The notes below the pieces were generated by a model that saw nothing but the letters and a program-made list of their open reading frames with translations, made no database searches and was not told the DNA's origin. A stretch of DNA of 64,000 bases from NCBI RefSeq assembly GCF_008086045.1, contig NZ_VSEY01000035.1, forward strand, positions 62,001 to 126,000, written 5' to 3'. Made by a program: the position numbers and the translations under genes. Shown in pieces: positions 17,765 through 25,025 of this stretch (position 1 is its first letter; every line of letters begins with the position of its first letter). Origin of the DNA: Nonomuraea sp. PA05 (GTDB taxonomy: Bacteria; Actinomycetota; Actinomycetes; Streptosporangiales; Streptosporangiaceae).

Positions 17765-18259
17765 CTACAGGGACTTGTAACGGCCCTCGTGGTACAGCAG
17801 CGGCGGCCCGTCCGACGGCATGCCCAGCGCCGTAACCCCGCCCACCACGATCGAGTGGTCGCCGCCGTCGTGCACCGCCGTGGTCGCGCACTCCACGGTG
17901 GCGATGGCCCCGTCGAAGAGCGCCACCCCCGACTCGCCCCGGTGGTGCGGCCACCTGGCGAGCTGCCCGTTCAGCGGCCGTCCACGGTGGGCGAAGAACC
18001 GCGAGGCGTCCTCCATGGACGCCGGCAGGATCGACACGCCCCACACCCCGGACTCCAGCACCGCGTCGTGGAAGCGCGCCACCTTCTCCGCGCAGAACAG
18101 CACCAGCAGGGGATCGAGGGACACGGAGGTGAAGGAGTTGATCGTCATCGCGTGATCGACGTCGTCCAGCCTGGTCGTCACGATCGCGACTCCGGTGGCG
18201 AAGCGGCCGACGACCTTCCTGTATGTACTGGGGTCCGCGTGCCGCTCGATGGAATGCAC
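17765..18259 (-). CDS. Flavin reductase-like domain protein, 164 aa
   Basis: This is a FMN-binding split-barrel protein of the flavin reductase (HpaC/DIM6) family, which reduces free flavin with NAD(P)H for a partner monooxygenase. Motifs are FATGVAIVTT, AMTINSFTSVSLDPLLVLFC, GVSILPASMEDASRFFAH and the C-terminal PLLYHEGRYKSL; the second is the flavin phosphate-binding region. It starts at a GTG (VHSIERHADPSTYRKVVGRF). No two-component monooxygenase is next to it. DUF6113 and mshB lie upstream on the same strand with a 9-nt gap, so it may be read through from them. Confidence 0.87.
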   Translation of the reverse strand: MHSIERHADPSTYRKVVGRFATGVAIVTTRLDDVDHAMTINSFTSVSLDPLLVLFCAEKVARFHDAVLESGVWGVSILPASMEDASRFFAHRGRPLNGQLARWPHHRGESGVALFDGAIATVECATTAVHDGGDHSIVVGGVTALGMPSDGPPLLYHEGRYKSL

Positions 18260-18268
18260 CTAGCTACT

Positions 18269-18694
18269 TTATGCCTCTACGTCTGGTTTTTCGGAGGGGT
18301 ACCCCCGCAAGAGCCACGAACCCCCTCCCGACGAGGGCGAAAACAGATAAGCCCCGACGAGAGCCACCAACCCCCCGTACAGGTAGACGTACCCGGAGGG
18401 ACCTGACGCGATCACCAGGTCGCCCATCCCCAGCTCCAATGTGAACGGCATGGTCACCAGCAGCCAGCCGATCGCCGTCACCATGGCCCCCAGCCTGGCG
18501 CGCATCAGCCTGCCCGCCGCCAGGCAAACCCCGAACAGCGCCAGCGCCCAGCCGATCGCCGACACCGGCACCGCGCCCCACTGCCACGTGGGATGCGTGA
18601 AGCCGCCCACGACGGCCATGACGACCCCGAGCACGAACAGCATGCCGTACGCCGCCCCGCCCAGCGCCGACTCGGCCTGGCTGCGATGTTCCAT
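18269..18694 (-). CDS. DUF6113-type integral membrane protein, 141 aa
   Basis: Four hydrophobic helices fill most of the protein (about residues 14-32, 43-62, 69-86 and 103-121), with a Ser/Gly-rich tail. It matches the small membrane protein that follows mshB in many actinomycetes (DUF6113); in Mycobacterium the equivalent position is Rv1171. It starts 11 nt after the mshB stop, so it is in the same transcript. Function is unknown; a mycothiol link is suggested only by context. Confidence 0.75.
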   Translation of the reverse strand: MEHRSQAESALGGAAYGMLFVLGVVMAVVGGFTHPTWQWGAVPVSAIGWALALFGVCLAAGRLMRARLGAMVTAIGWLLVTMPFTLELGMGDLVIASGPSGYVYLYGGLVALVGAYLFSPSSGGGSWLLRGYPSEKPDVEA

Positions 18695-18705
18695 GTCGAA
18701 TGAGG

Positions 18706-19611
18706 TTAGTGGATGCCCGCGAAGAGATCGTTCTCGCGGGTGTGGGGTTCACCGAGGCCGCCCGCGTCCACCGGGGCGCCGGGAACCGCCGGGCCGGGGA
18801 CGCCGATCGCCAGCGTGTAGTGCTCGACGGCCGCCACCTCCTGGCCGATGTTGTTCGACAGCGCGAACCAGGGGGCCCGGACGCTGATCTGCGTGGCGTG
18901 CGCGCGCAGCGCCTCCAGCTTGTCGCCGACCCACGGGCGGGCGTCGATCTCGGTGGTGACGTCCTCGTCGGGGCTGCCGAACGGCATGTCGTCCACGTTC
19001 TCCGTCAGGAAGCCGGCGTCGGCCTCCGCCAGCGCCTCCGCCGCGCGCCGCATCACCGACCTGGCCACCGCCGTGTGGTAGAACTTCGCGATCTGCCAGG
19101 GCTCGCCCTCGCCGAAGCCCGGCTTCGCCGCCAGCTCGAACGCCCTGCGCGAGACCCGGTGCGCCTGGATGTGGTCGGGATGGCCGTAGAAGCCGTTGGC
19201 GTCGTAGGTGACGAGGACCTGCGGGCGTACCTCACGGATGACCTTCACCAGCTCGCCCGCCGCCTCGTCGAGGTCGGCGCCCCAGAACGCGCGCGGGTGG
19301 TCGTTGGAGGCCGCCCCCATCATGCCCGAGTCGCGCCAGCGGCCCGGCTCGCCCAGGAAGCGGTGGTCCTCCACGCCGAGCGCCTGGCAGGCCGCCGCCA
19401 GCTCGCCGATCCGGTACTGGCCCAGCGTGTCGTCCTGGTCGGCGGCCAGGTGCGCGAGGTCCGCGGGGATGATCTCGCCCTCCTCGCCGAGCGTGCAGGT
19501 CACCAGCGTGACGTGGGCGCCCTCCGCGACGTACTTGGCCATGGTCGCGCCGGTGCCGATCGACTCGTCGTCCGGGTGGGCGTGCACGAGCAGGAGCCGT
19601 CGATCAGTCAT
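18706..19611 (-). CDS. mshB: GlcNAc-Ins deacetylase MshB (mycothiol biosynthesis), 301 aa
   Basis: MshB removes the acetyl group from 1-O-(2-acetamido-2-deoxy-alpha-D-glucopyranosyl)-myo-inositol, the second step to mycothiol, the main low-molecular-weight thiol of actinobacteria. The protein starts [19 protein letters not shown]; His12, Asp15 and His147 (in [10 protein letters not shown]) are the expected zinc ligands, and Asp14 the general base. [20 protein letters not shown] is also typical of MshB as opposed to the Mca amidase. A second ATG six bases upstream is possible. It is divergent from the S9 peptidase gene with about 33 nt between starts. The mycoredoxin-like gene at 58.6 kb fits a mycothiol-based redox system. 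Confidence 0.92.
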   Translation of the reverse strand: MTDRRLLLVHAHPDDESIGTGATMAKYVAEGAHVTLVTCTLGEEGEIIPADLAHLAADQDDTLGQYRIGELAAACQALGVEDHRFLGEPGRWRDSGMMGAASNDHPRAFWGADLDEAAGELVKVIREVRPQVLVTYDANGFYGHPDHIQAHRVSRRAFELAAKPGFGEGEPWQIAKFYHTAVARSVMRRAAEALAEADAGFLTENVDDMPFGSPDEDVTTEIDARPWVGDKLEALRAHATQISVRAPWFALSNNIGQEVAAVEHYTLAIGVPGPAVPGAPVDAGGLGEPHTRENDLFAGIH

Positions 19612-19644
19612 GCCCATGAGCGTAGCAATGGCAGGATTGAGGCC

Positions 19645-21708
19645 ATGAGCGAGAGCTTCCCGCGCCTGTCAGCCCGCACCCGCCGATTCACCCTGGGGGT
19701 TCCCCGCGGCTTCACGATCTCCCCCGACGGCGGCCGGGTGGTCTTCCTGCGGACGAAGACCGGCACCGATCCGGTGACCTGCCTGTGGGAGCTCGACACC
19801 GACACCCACGTCGAGCGCCTCGTCGTCGATCCGCGCGCCCTCGACGCCGGCGAGGAGAACCTGCCGCCGGAGGAGCGCGCCAGGCGCGAGCGCAGCCGCG
19901 AGGCCGCCGGCGGCGTCGTCGCCTACGCCACCGACGCCGCGCTGACCAGGGCCTGCTTCGCGCTGTCCGGCAAGCTGCACGTGGTGGAGCTGGCCGCCGG
20001 GCAGACGCGCGCGCTCGCCACGCCCGGCCTGGTCATCGACCCCCGCCTCTCGCCCGACGGGCGGCACGTCGCCTACGTCTGCGACGGCGCCCTGCGCGTG
20101 CAGAGCCTCGACACGGGCGACGACCGCGCGCTGGCCACGCCCGAGTCGGAGACGGTGACGTACGGGCTGGCCGAGTTCATCGCCGCCGAGGAGATGGACC
20201 GCATGCGCGGCCACTGGTGGTCGCCGTCCGGCGACGCCCTCCTCGTCGAACGGGCCGACGAGGCGCCCGTGCGGGTCTGGCACATCGCCGACCCCGCCAA
20301 CCCCGACCGCACGCCGGTCGCCCAGCGCTATCCCGCCGCCGGCACCCCCAACGCCCGCACCGAGCTGTTCGTGCTCGGGCTCGACGGGTCGCGGGTGGCG
20401 GTGCCGTACGAGGAGGAGTACCTCGCCGCGGCCGCGTGGGACTCCCACGCGCTGTCCATCGTCACGCTGACCCGCGACCAGCGCACCATGCGGCTGTTCT
20501 CGGCCGACCCCGCCACCGGCGCGACCAGCCTCGTCCGCGAGGACACCGACCCGGCCTGGGTCGACATCGTCGGCGGCGTCCCCGCGCACCTCGACGACGG
20601 CTCGCTCGTCTGGGTGGCCAACGCCGACGGCGGCCACCGCCTGTACGTCGGCGACCGCGCCGTCACCCCGCCCACTCTGCAGGTGCGCGCCGTGCTCGAC
20701 GTCGACCACGACAGCGTGCTGTTCAGCGCCAGCGGCGACCCCACCGAGATCCACCTGTGGACCTGGGACGGCCACTCACTCCTGCCCGTCTCCACCCGAT
20801 CCGGCGTGTTCTCCGGGCGGATGGCGGGCGGCGTCGGCGTGCTCAGCGAGCAGAGCATCGACGACGAAGGCGTCTCCACCACCGTCGTCCGACGCGACGG
20901 CATGGCCGTCCCCATCCCGTCCTTCGCCGAACGGCCCGGCCTCGACCTGCGCGTCTCCCTCGGCCGCTCCGGCCGCCGCGAGCTGGCCACCGCCGTGGTG
21001 CTGCCGTCCTGGTACGAGCAGGGGTCGGGCAAGCTGCCCGTGCTGATGGACCCGTACGGGGGGCCGCACGCTCAGCGTGTGCTCAACCGGCGCGGCGCCT
21101 TCCTGGAGAGCCAGTGGTTCGCCGAGCAGGGCTTCGCCGTCATCGTCGCCGACGGCCGCGGCACCCCCGGCCGGGGCACCGAATGGGAGCGCGCCGTACT
21201 CAACGACCTGGCCACCCCCGCTCTGGAGGACCAGATCGACGCGCTGCAGGGCGTCGCCGAGCAGTACCCCGACGACCTCGACCTGACCCGGGTCGCCATC
21301 CGCGGCTGGTCGTTCGGCGGCTTCCTGGCGGCGCTCGCGGTGCTGCGCCGTCCTGACGTGTTCCACGCCGCCGTGGCGGGGGCGCCTGTCACCGACTGGC
21401 GGCTGTACGACACCTGCTACACCGAGCGGTACCTGGGGGACCCTGGGCGGCAGCCGGAGGTCTACGACAAGTCATCGCTGTTCGGCGACGCGGGGAAGCT
21501 GGAGCGGCCGTTGTTGCTGGTGCACGGGCTGGCTGATGACAACGTCGTGGCCGCTCACACGTTGCGGTTGTCGTCCGCGTTGCTGGCGGCGGGGCGACAG
21601 CACAGTGTGCTGCCGTTGTCGGGGGTCACGCATATGACGCCGCAGGAGGTGGTGGCGGAGAATCTGCTGCTGCTTCAGGTGGAGTTCCTCAAGAAGGCGC
21701 TGGGCTGA
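19645..21708 (+). CDS. Prolyl oligopeptidase family S9 peptidase (dipeptidyl-peptidase IV-like), 687 aa
   Basis: A beta-propeller half (residues about 1-400, with [12 protein letters not shown] and [11 protein letters not shown] blades) precedes an alpha/beta hydrolase domain. The catalytic triad reads Ser556 in GWSFGG, Asp631 in HGLADDNV and His663 in [23 protein letters not shown] contains the Glu-Glu pair that binds the substrate N-terminus in DPP-IV-type (S9B) enzymes, which points to dipeptidyl-aminopeptidase activity. There is no signal peptide, so it is probably cytosolic. The start at ATG 19645 leaves a short divergent promoter region with mshB. A GC-rich hairpin follows the stop. Confidence 0.9.
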   Translation: MSESFPRLSARTRRFTLGVPRGFTISPDGGRVVFLRTKTGTDPVTCLWELDTDTHVERLVVDPRALDAGEENLPPEERARRERSREAAGGVVAYATDAALTRACFALSGKLHVVELAAGQTRALATPGLVIDPRLSPDGRHVAYVCDGALRVQSLDTGDDRALATPESETVTYGLAEFIAAEEMDRMRGHWWSPSGDALLVERADEAPVRVWHIADPANPDRTPVAQRYPAAGTPNARTELFVLGLDGSRVAVPYEEEYLAAAAWDSHALSIVTLTRDQRTMRLFSADPATGATSLVREDTDPAWVDIVGGVPAHLDDGSLVWVANADGGHRLYVGDRAVTPPTLQVRAVLDVDHDSVLFSASGDPTEIHLWTWDGHSLLPVSTRSGVFSGRMAGGVGVLSEQSIDDEGVSTTVVRRDGMAVPIPSFAERPGLDLRVSLGRSGRRELATAVVLPSWYEQGSGKLPVLMDPYGGPHAQRVLNRRGAFLESQWFAEQGFAVIVADGRGTPGRGTEWERAVLNDLATPALEDQIDALQGVAEQYPDDLDLTRVAIRGWSFGGFLAALAVLRRPDVFHAAVAGAPVTDWRLYDTCYTERYLGDPGRQPEVYDKSSLFGDAGKLERPLLLVHGLADDNVVAAHTLRLSSALLAAGRQHSVLPLSGVTHMTPQEVVAENLLLLQVEFLKKALG

Positions 21709-21711
21709 TCC

Positions 21712-21750
21712 GGGCGGCGCGCGGGGCTCTGCGGTGGGCCCCGCGCCGCC
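21712..21750 (+). terminator. Probable terminator after S9 peptidase
   Basis: GGCGGCGCGCGGGGC pairs with GGCCCCGCGCCGCC across a short loop, with a two-base bulge, 5 nt after the S9 stop codon. It is very GC-rich and has no T-run. Confidence 0.65.
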
Positions 21751-21754
21751 GCAT

Positions 21755-21803
21755 CAAACCGTGGTCGGACACCCGCCCCCCAAAGACCAAACCCTGGTCC
21801 GAC
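21755..21803. promoter_or_regulatory. Direct repeat CAAACC[G/C]TGGTC[G/C]GAC upstream of secreted hydrolase
   Basis: CAAACCGTGGTCGGAC (21755-21770) and CAAACCCTGGTCCGAC (21788-21803) are 14/16 identical and start 33 bp apart, about three helical turns. The second sits in a partly palindromic GACCA...TGGTC setting. They lie 36-84 bp before the ATG of the 21839 gene and look like paired operator half-sites. Confidence 0.5.
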
Positions 21804-21838
21804 GCGCACCGGCCCCCGTCTTCGGCATCGTCTAGGCC

Positions 21839-23227
21839 ATGCGCAAGCCCGTCACCCTCACCCTCATCCTCACCCTGCTCACCACGGCCTCCCAGCCCGC
21901 CCAAGCGACGACGACCGTTGCCTGGCAGCCCTGCCCGAACGACACCATCGGCATGGAATGCACCGACCTCCAAGTGCCCGCCGACTGGCAGAAACCCGAA
22001 GGCCGCAAGATCACCCTCAAGATCGGCCGCCTCAAGTCCGCCGGCACCTCAAAGGGCTCGGTCCTGATCTCCTACGGCGGCCCCGGCGCCCCGGGCATCG
22101 CCACCACCCAGTCCCTCCAGTCCTGGTGGACCGACCTGCGCAAAACCATGGACATCATCACGTGGGACACCCGCGGCTACGGCCCCGACCCGTTCCAGGG
22201 CCTCAGCACCGGCCTGCCATGCACCTGGACCCGCATCCCCATCGCCGGCCTCCCCCAGGACGACGCCGACTTGGGCCGCCTGTCCGACACGAACCGCGGC
22301 TACGCCGAGGCCTGCCGCCACAAAGACCCTGAACTGTTCGCCAACATGAGCTCAGCCGACCACGCCCGGGACATGGAAGCGATCAGAAAGGCCTTGGGCG
22401 ACGCCAAACTCAACTACTACGGCGCCTCCTACGCGGGCTTCTACGGCCAGGCCTACGCCCGCCTCTTCCCGAACAGCGTCCGCACGATGGTCCTCGACGG
22501 CACGTGGAACCACAGCACCGCCGACTGGCCACGGGAGCTGGAGGCCATGGCGAAGGCGAACGAGCAGTCGATGCGCCGCTTCTTCACCTGGTGCGCCGCC
22601 AACGACTGCGAGGACGTCCCCGCCCTCTGGCGCAAGCTGATCACCCGGGCGACCGGCACCCCCGTCCCCACCACGACGGCGAACGTCGCCTACAAGGCCG
22701 GCGACCTCCAGTCCTTCGCCATAGCCATGGCCCGCCAGGGCACCCCGGCCTGGCCGAAGCTGGCCACCGCGATCCGTAAGGCGAGCAAGGGCGACGCCTC
22801 CGACTTCGTACCGGCCAGGGGCGCCCGCTACCCGGACCAGGCCACCCCGGTGACGGAATGCACCGACTGGCCCCGCTTCGCCAACCTCAAGCAACTGACG
22901 ACCACGATCAACCGCCTCCGCAAGGTCGCCCCGAACGCCGGCGCCGCCAACACCTTCGCCACCGGCACCCTCAACTGCATCGGCTGGCCCGTCACCGTCA
23001 CCAACCCGCCCGCACCTCTCCCCCGCGCCCTCCCGCCACTGCTCGGCGCAGGCGCATGGGGCGAGTCCGACGCGACGGAACGCGTCCTGTCCCAAGTCCC
23101 GAACAGCGTCACGATTCACCACGACGGCCCGGGCCACACCCTCTACGGCGTCAACCCGTGCGCCCGCGACCACATCAACCGCTATTTCACCGACGCCACC
23201 CTCCCGCCCCGCACGACGACCTGCTGA
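21839..23227 (+). CDS. Secreted alpha/beta hydrolase, tripeptidyl-aminopeptidase-like (S33), 462 aa
   Basis: The signal peptide (residues 1-23, cleavage near AQA-TTT) is followed by VAWQPCPNDTIGMECTDLQVPADW, the usual mature start of actinomycete SlpD/E and TAP-type aminopeptidases. The oxyanion region is SYGGPGAPG, DTRGYGPD follows, and the nucleophile is Ser197 in GASYAG. His lies in HHDGPGHTLYG. The acid-loop motif normally ending in D-x-x-T-P is atypical here (GAWGESDATERV), so the Asp assignment is uncertain. The four to six cysteines probably form disulfides outside the cell. It would remove N-terminal peptides from secreted proteins or act on other esters/amides. Confidence 0.87.
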   Translation: MRKPVTLTLILTLLTTASQPAQATTTVAWQPCPNDTIGMECTDLQVPADWQKPEGRKITLKIGRLKSAGTSKGSVLISYGGPGAPGIATTQSLQSWWTDLRKTMDIITWDTRGYGPDPFQGLSTGLPCTWTRIPIAGLPQDDADLGRLSDTNRGYAEACRHKDPELFANMSSADHARDMEAIRKALGDAKLNYYGASYAGFYGQAYARLFPNSVRTMVLDGTWNHSTADWPRELEAMAKANEQSMRRFFTWCAANDCEDVPALWRKLITRATGTPVPTTTANVAYKAGDLQSFAIAMARQGTPAWPKLATAIRKASKGDASDFVPARGARYPDQATPVTECTDWPRFANLKQLTTTINRLRKVAPNAGAANTFATGTLNCIGWPVTVTNPPAPLPRALPPLLGAGAWGESDATERVLSQVPNSVTIHHDGPGHTLYGVNPCARDHINRYFTDATLPPRTTTC

Positions 23228-23280
23228 GCTCCCCCGATCAACAACTCACCACCCATGCCCTTGACGCGCGCTTCTCTATA

Positions 23281-23313
23281 GTTTAACTCTAGTAACTGTC
23301 ACTAGAGTTCAAC
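23281..23313. promoter_or_regulatory. Operator-like palindrome GTTtAACTCTAGT-N7-ACTAGAGTTcAAC
   Basis: The arms pair over 12 of 13 positions (one mismatch), and a further half-site-like AACTCTAT follows directly. The A/T-rich stretch stands out in this GC-rich DNA, ends 25 nt before the ATG of the methyltransferase gene, and overlaps a TATAGT. It is probably a TetR- or MarR-type operator; no regulator gene is adjacent. Confidence 0.65.
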
Positions 23314-23338
23314 TCTATCAACGAAGCGAGGCGGCACC

Positions 23339-24175
23339 ATGCCCAACATCGTCAACACGCAGCAAGCCGAAGCCTGGAACGGATGGGAAGGCCAGACCTG
23401 GGCCGACAACCCGGACTACTACAACGGCATGCTCGACGGCTTCAACGAGGCACTCTTCACCGCCGCCGCGATCGAGGAAGACGACCAGGTGCTGGACGTC
23501 GGCTGCGGCACGGGCCGCACCACGCTGCTGGCGGCCGGCAGGGCAGCACGGGGCACCGCCCTGGGCATCGACCTGTCGGCCCCGATGCTGAAGCGCGCCC
23601 GCGCCGACGCCGCCGGACAAGGCGTGGCCAACGCCGTCTTCGAGGAGGGAGACGCCCAGGTCCACCCCTTCGGCGACGGCAAGTACGACGTCGCCATCAG
23701 CCGTGGCGGCGTGATGTTCTTCGCCGACCTGGTCGCCGGCTTCACCAACATCGCCCGCGCCCTGCGCCCCGGAGGCCGCCTGGCGATCATCACCTCGGTC
23801 CCCGGCTCCCCCGACAGCGACTACGCCCGCGCGACCGCCGCTCTGCGCGACCACATGCGGCGCCCCTCCCCCGCCGCCCAGGGCATGATGTCCATGGTCG
23901 ACCCCACCCGCATCAACGACGTACTGACGGACGCCGGCTTCACCAACATCGACATGCAGATCATCGAAGCCATGGAGAACCTCGGCCGCACCGCCGACGA
24001 GGCTGCCACCAACATCTGCGCCATGGGCCCGGTCCGCTTCAACCTCTCCGACCTCGACGAGCCCACCATCGCCGCTCTCCGCGACGCGGTACGCGACGGC
24101 CTACGCCCGTACGAGACCCCGGAGGGCGTTCAGCTACGCGCGAGGGTGCGCCTGACCACCGCCACCCGCCCATAA
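23339..24175 (+). CDS. Class I SAM-dependent methyltransferase, 278 aa
   Basis: The protein has the full methyltransferase pattern: VLDVGCGTGRTTLLAAG (motif I), ALGIDLSAPMLKRARADA (motif II), KYDVAISRGGVMFFADL (motif IV region) and ALRPGGRLAIITSVPGS (post-motif). It resembles UbiE/COQ5-type enzymes and those of natural-product or small-molecule tailoring; the substrate is not evident. The N-terminal AWNGWEGQTWADNPDYYNGML is characteristic of a group often placed next to MarR/ArsR-type regulators. It has a GCGAGGCGG ribosome site and a striking palindromic operator upstream, so its expression is probably inducible. No neighbouring biosynthetic genes suggest its substrate. Confidence 0.87.
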   Translation: MPNIVNTQQAEAWNGWEGQTWADNPDYYNGMLDGFNEALFTAAAIEEDDQVLDVGCGTGRTTLLAAGRAARGTALGIDLSAPMLKRARADAAGQGVANAVFEEGDAQVHPFGDGKYDVAISRGGVMFFADLVAGFTNIARALRPGGRLAIITSVPGSPDSDYARATAALRDHMRRPSPAAQGMMSMVDPTRINDVLTDAGFTNIDMQIIEAMENLGRTADEAATNICAMGPVRFNLSDLDEPTIAALRDAVRDGLRPYETPEGVQLRARVRLTTATRP

Positions 24176-24239
24176 CAACCGCCACTCGCCCATAACCAGC
24201 GCCACCCCACCCGTAGCCGACGCCACCTCCCCCTGACCG

Positions 24240-24578
24240 CCATGCCGAGAGGGACAGCGAGCCGTGCAGCAACCGGCGGGAGCGGCCGAGCGAGTCGATG
24301 GCCTTGCCGTGGATGAGCCGCCCGGCCGCCTCCCAGAGGGTCGCGTTCTCGGCGGACATCGTGCCGTAGACCTTGACCCGCCCGATACGGTCACCGGTCG
24401 GCATGGAGCCAAACCGCTTCTGCCGGTCGATGAAGGTCCGGGCCTGAGGGCTGATCGTGCCCTCGATGAGCGGGCCGTCCGCCCGCCGCGCCTGTGCGGG
24501 CGCGGCGAGCGTGACGAGCGGTAAGGCTGCCAGCAGGGCGGCGGTCAGGATGCGTCTGCTCGTCGCCTTGGGGGCACG
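24240..24578 (-). pseudogene. Remnant of a secreted-protein gene (no start, 3' end lost)
   Basis: Read on the minus strand, one frame gives a convincing signal peptide (RRILTAALLAALPLVTLAAP, ending AQA) followed by RADGPLIEGTISPQARTFID and GDRIGRVKVYGTMSAENATL. The frame has no ATG, GTG or TTG between its upstream TGA (near 24580) and the signal sequence. After about 110 codons it dissolves into low-complexity sequence that runs into the 3' end of the methyltransferase gene. This is what the otherwise gene-less stretch 24176-24581 holds. It may have been co-transcribed with the SnoaL-like gene. A CTG start cannot be excluded. I do not recognise the family. Confidence 0.5.
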
Positions 24579-24581
24579 GGC

Positions 24582-24950
24582 TCACGCACCCGTCGGGATT
24601 TTGTCGAGGAAGCCGTGCACGCGCTCGATGCGTCCCCCGGCGGTGAGCACGGCCACGTCGAACCCGACGACCAGGGCCTCGGCGCCGTCCTGGGCCAGCT
24701 CCCAGGTGAAGCGGGCGATGTCGTGGTGGGCGTCCACCGGCCCCGCCAGGCTGAAGGTGAAGCCGGGGAACTGCTCCTGGACGGCCGCGATGGTGGCGTC
24801 GATGGCGTCGGTGCCGGCGGCGACCGCCAGCGGGTCGGTGTAGACGCCGTCGGGGGACCACAGCTCGTCGATGGCCGCGCGGCGGGTGTCGGCGTCGGTC
24901 TCGTTCCAGGTGGCGATGTAGCGAGCGATGAGCTCGTCGATGTTCTTCAT
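24582..24950 (-). CDS. SnoaL-like (NTF2-fold) protein, 122 aa
   Basis: This is a small alpha+beta-barrel protein. IDELIARYIATWNETDADTR, AAIDELWSPDGVYTDPLA and HHDIARFTWELAQDG match the SnoaL-like/nuclear transport factor 2 family, whose members act as isomerases, hydrolases or ligand-binding proteins. The start is the ATG at 24950; a TTG six bases upstream is the only alternative. It is divergent from the LAL regulator, sharing a 75-bp region with a perfect palindrome, so it is a plausible target of that regulator. The substrate is unknown. Confidence 0.82.
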   Translation of the reverse strand: MKNIDELIARYIATWNETDADTRRAAIDELWSPDGVYTDPLAVAAGTDAIDATIAAVQEQFPGFTFSLAGPVDAHHDIARFTWELAQDGAEALVVGFDVAVLTAGGRIERVHGFLDKIPTGA

Positions 24951-25003
24951 GAGCAAGAACGCTAGAGAAACCGCCCATAGCGAACATCTGTCGCGAATAG
25001 GTA

Positions 25004-25019
25004 CTTCTACCGGTAGAAG
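25004..25019. promoter_or_regulatory. Perfect 16-bp palindrome CTTCTACCGGTAGAAG
   Basis: The palindrome lies 6 nt before the ATG of the LAL regulator gene and overlaps its ribosome site (AGAAGGAA). A dimeric protein bound here would block initiation of the LAL gene and could also act on the divergent SnoaL-like gene. Confidence 0.65.
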
Positions 25020-25025
25020 GAACGC

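Noticed and set aside
23261-23282. TTGACG and TATAGT as a sigma-70 promoter
   Set aside because: The spacer is only 10 bp, too short for a normal -35/-10 pair; only the palindrome is reported.
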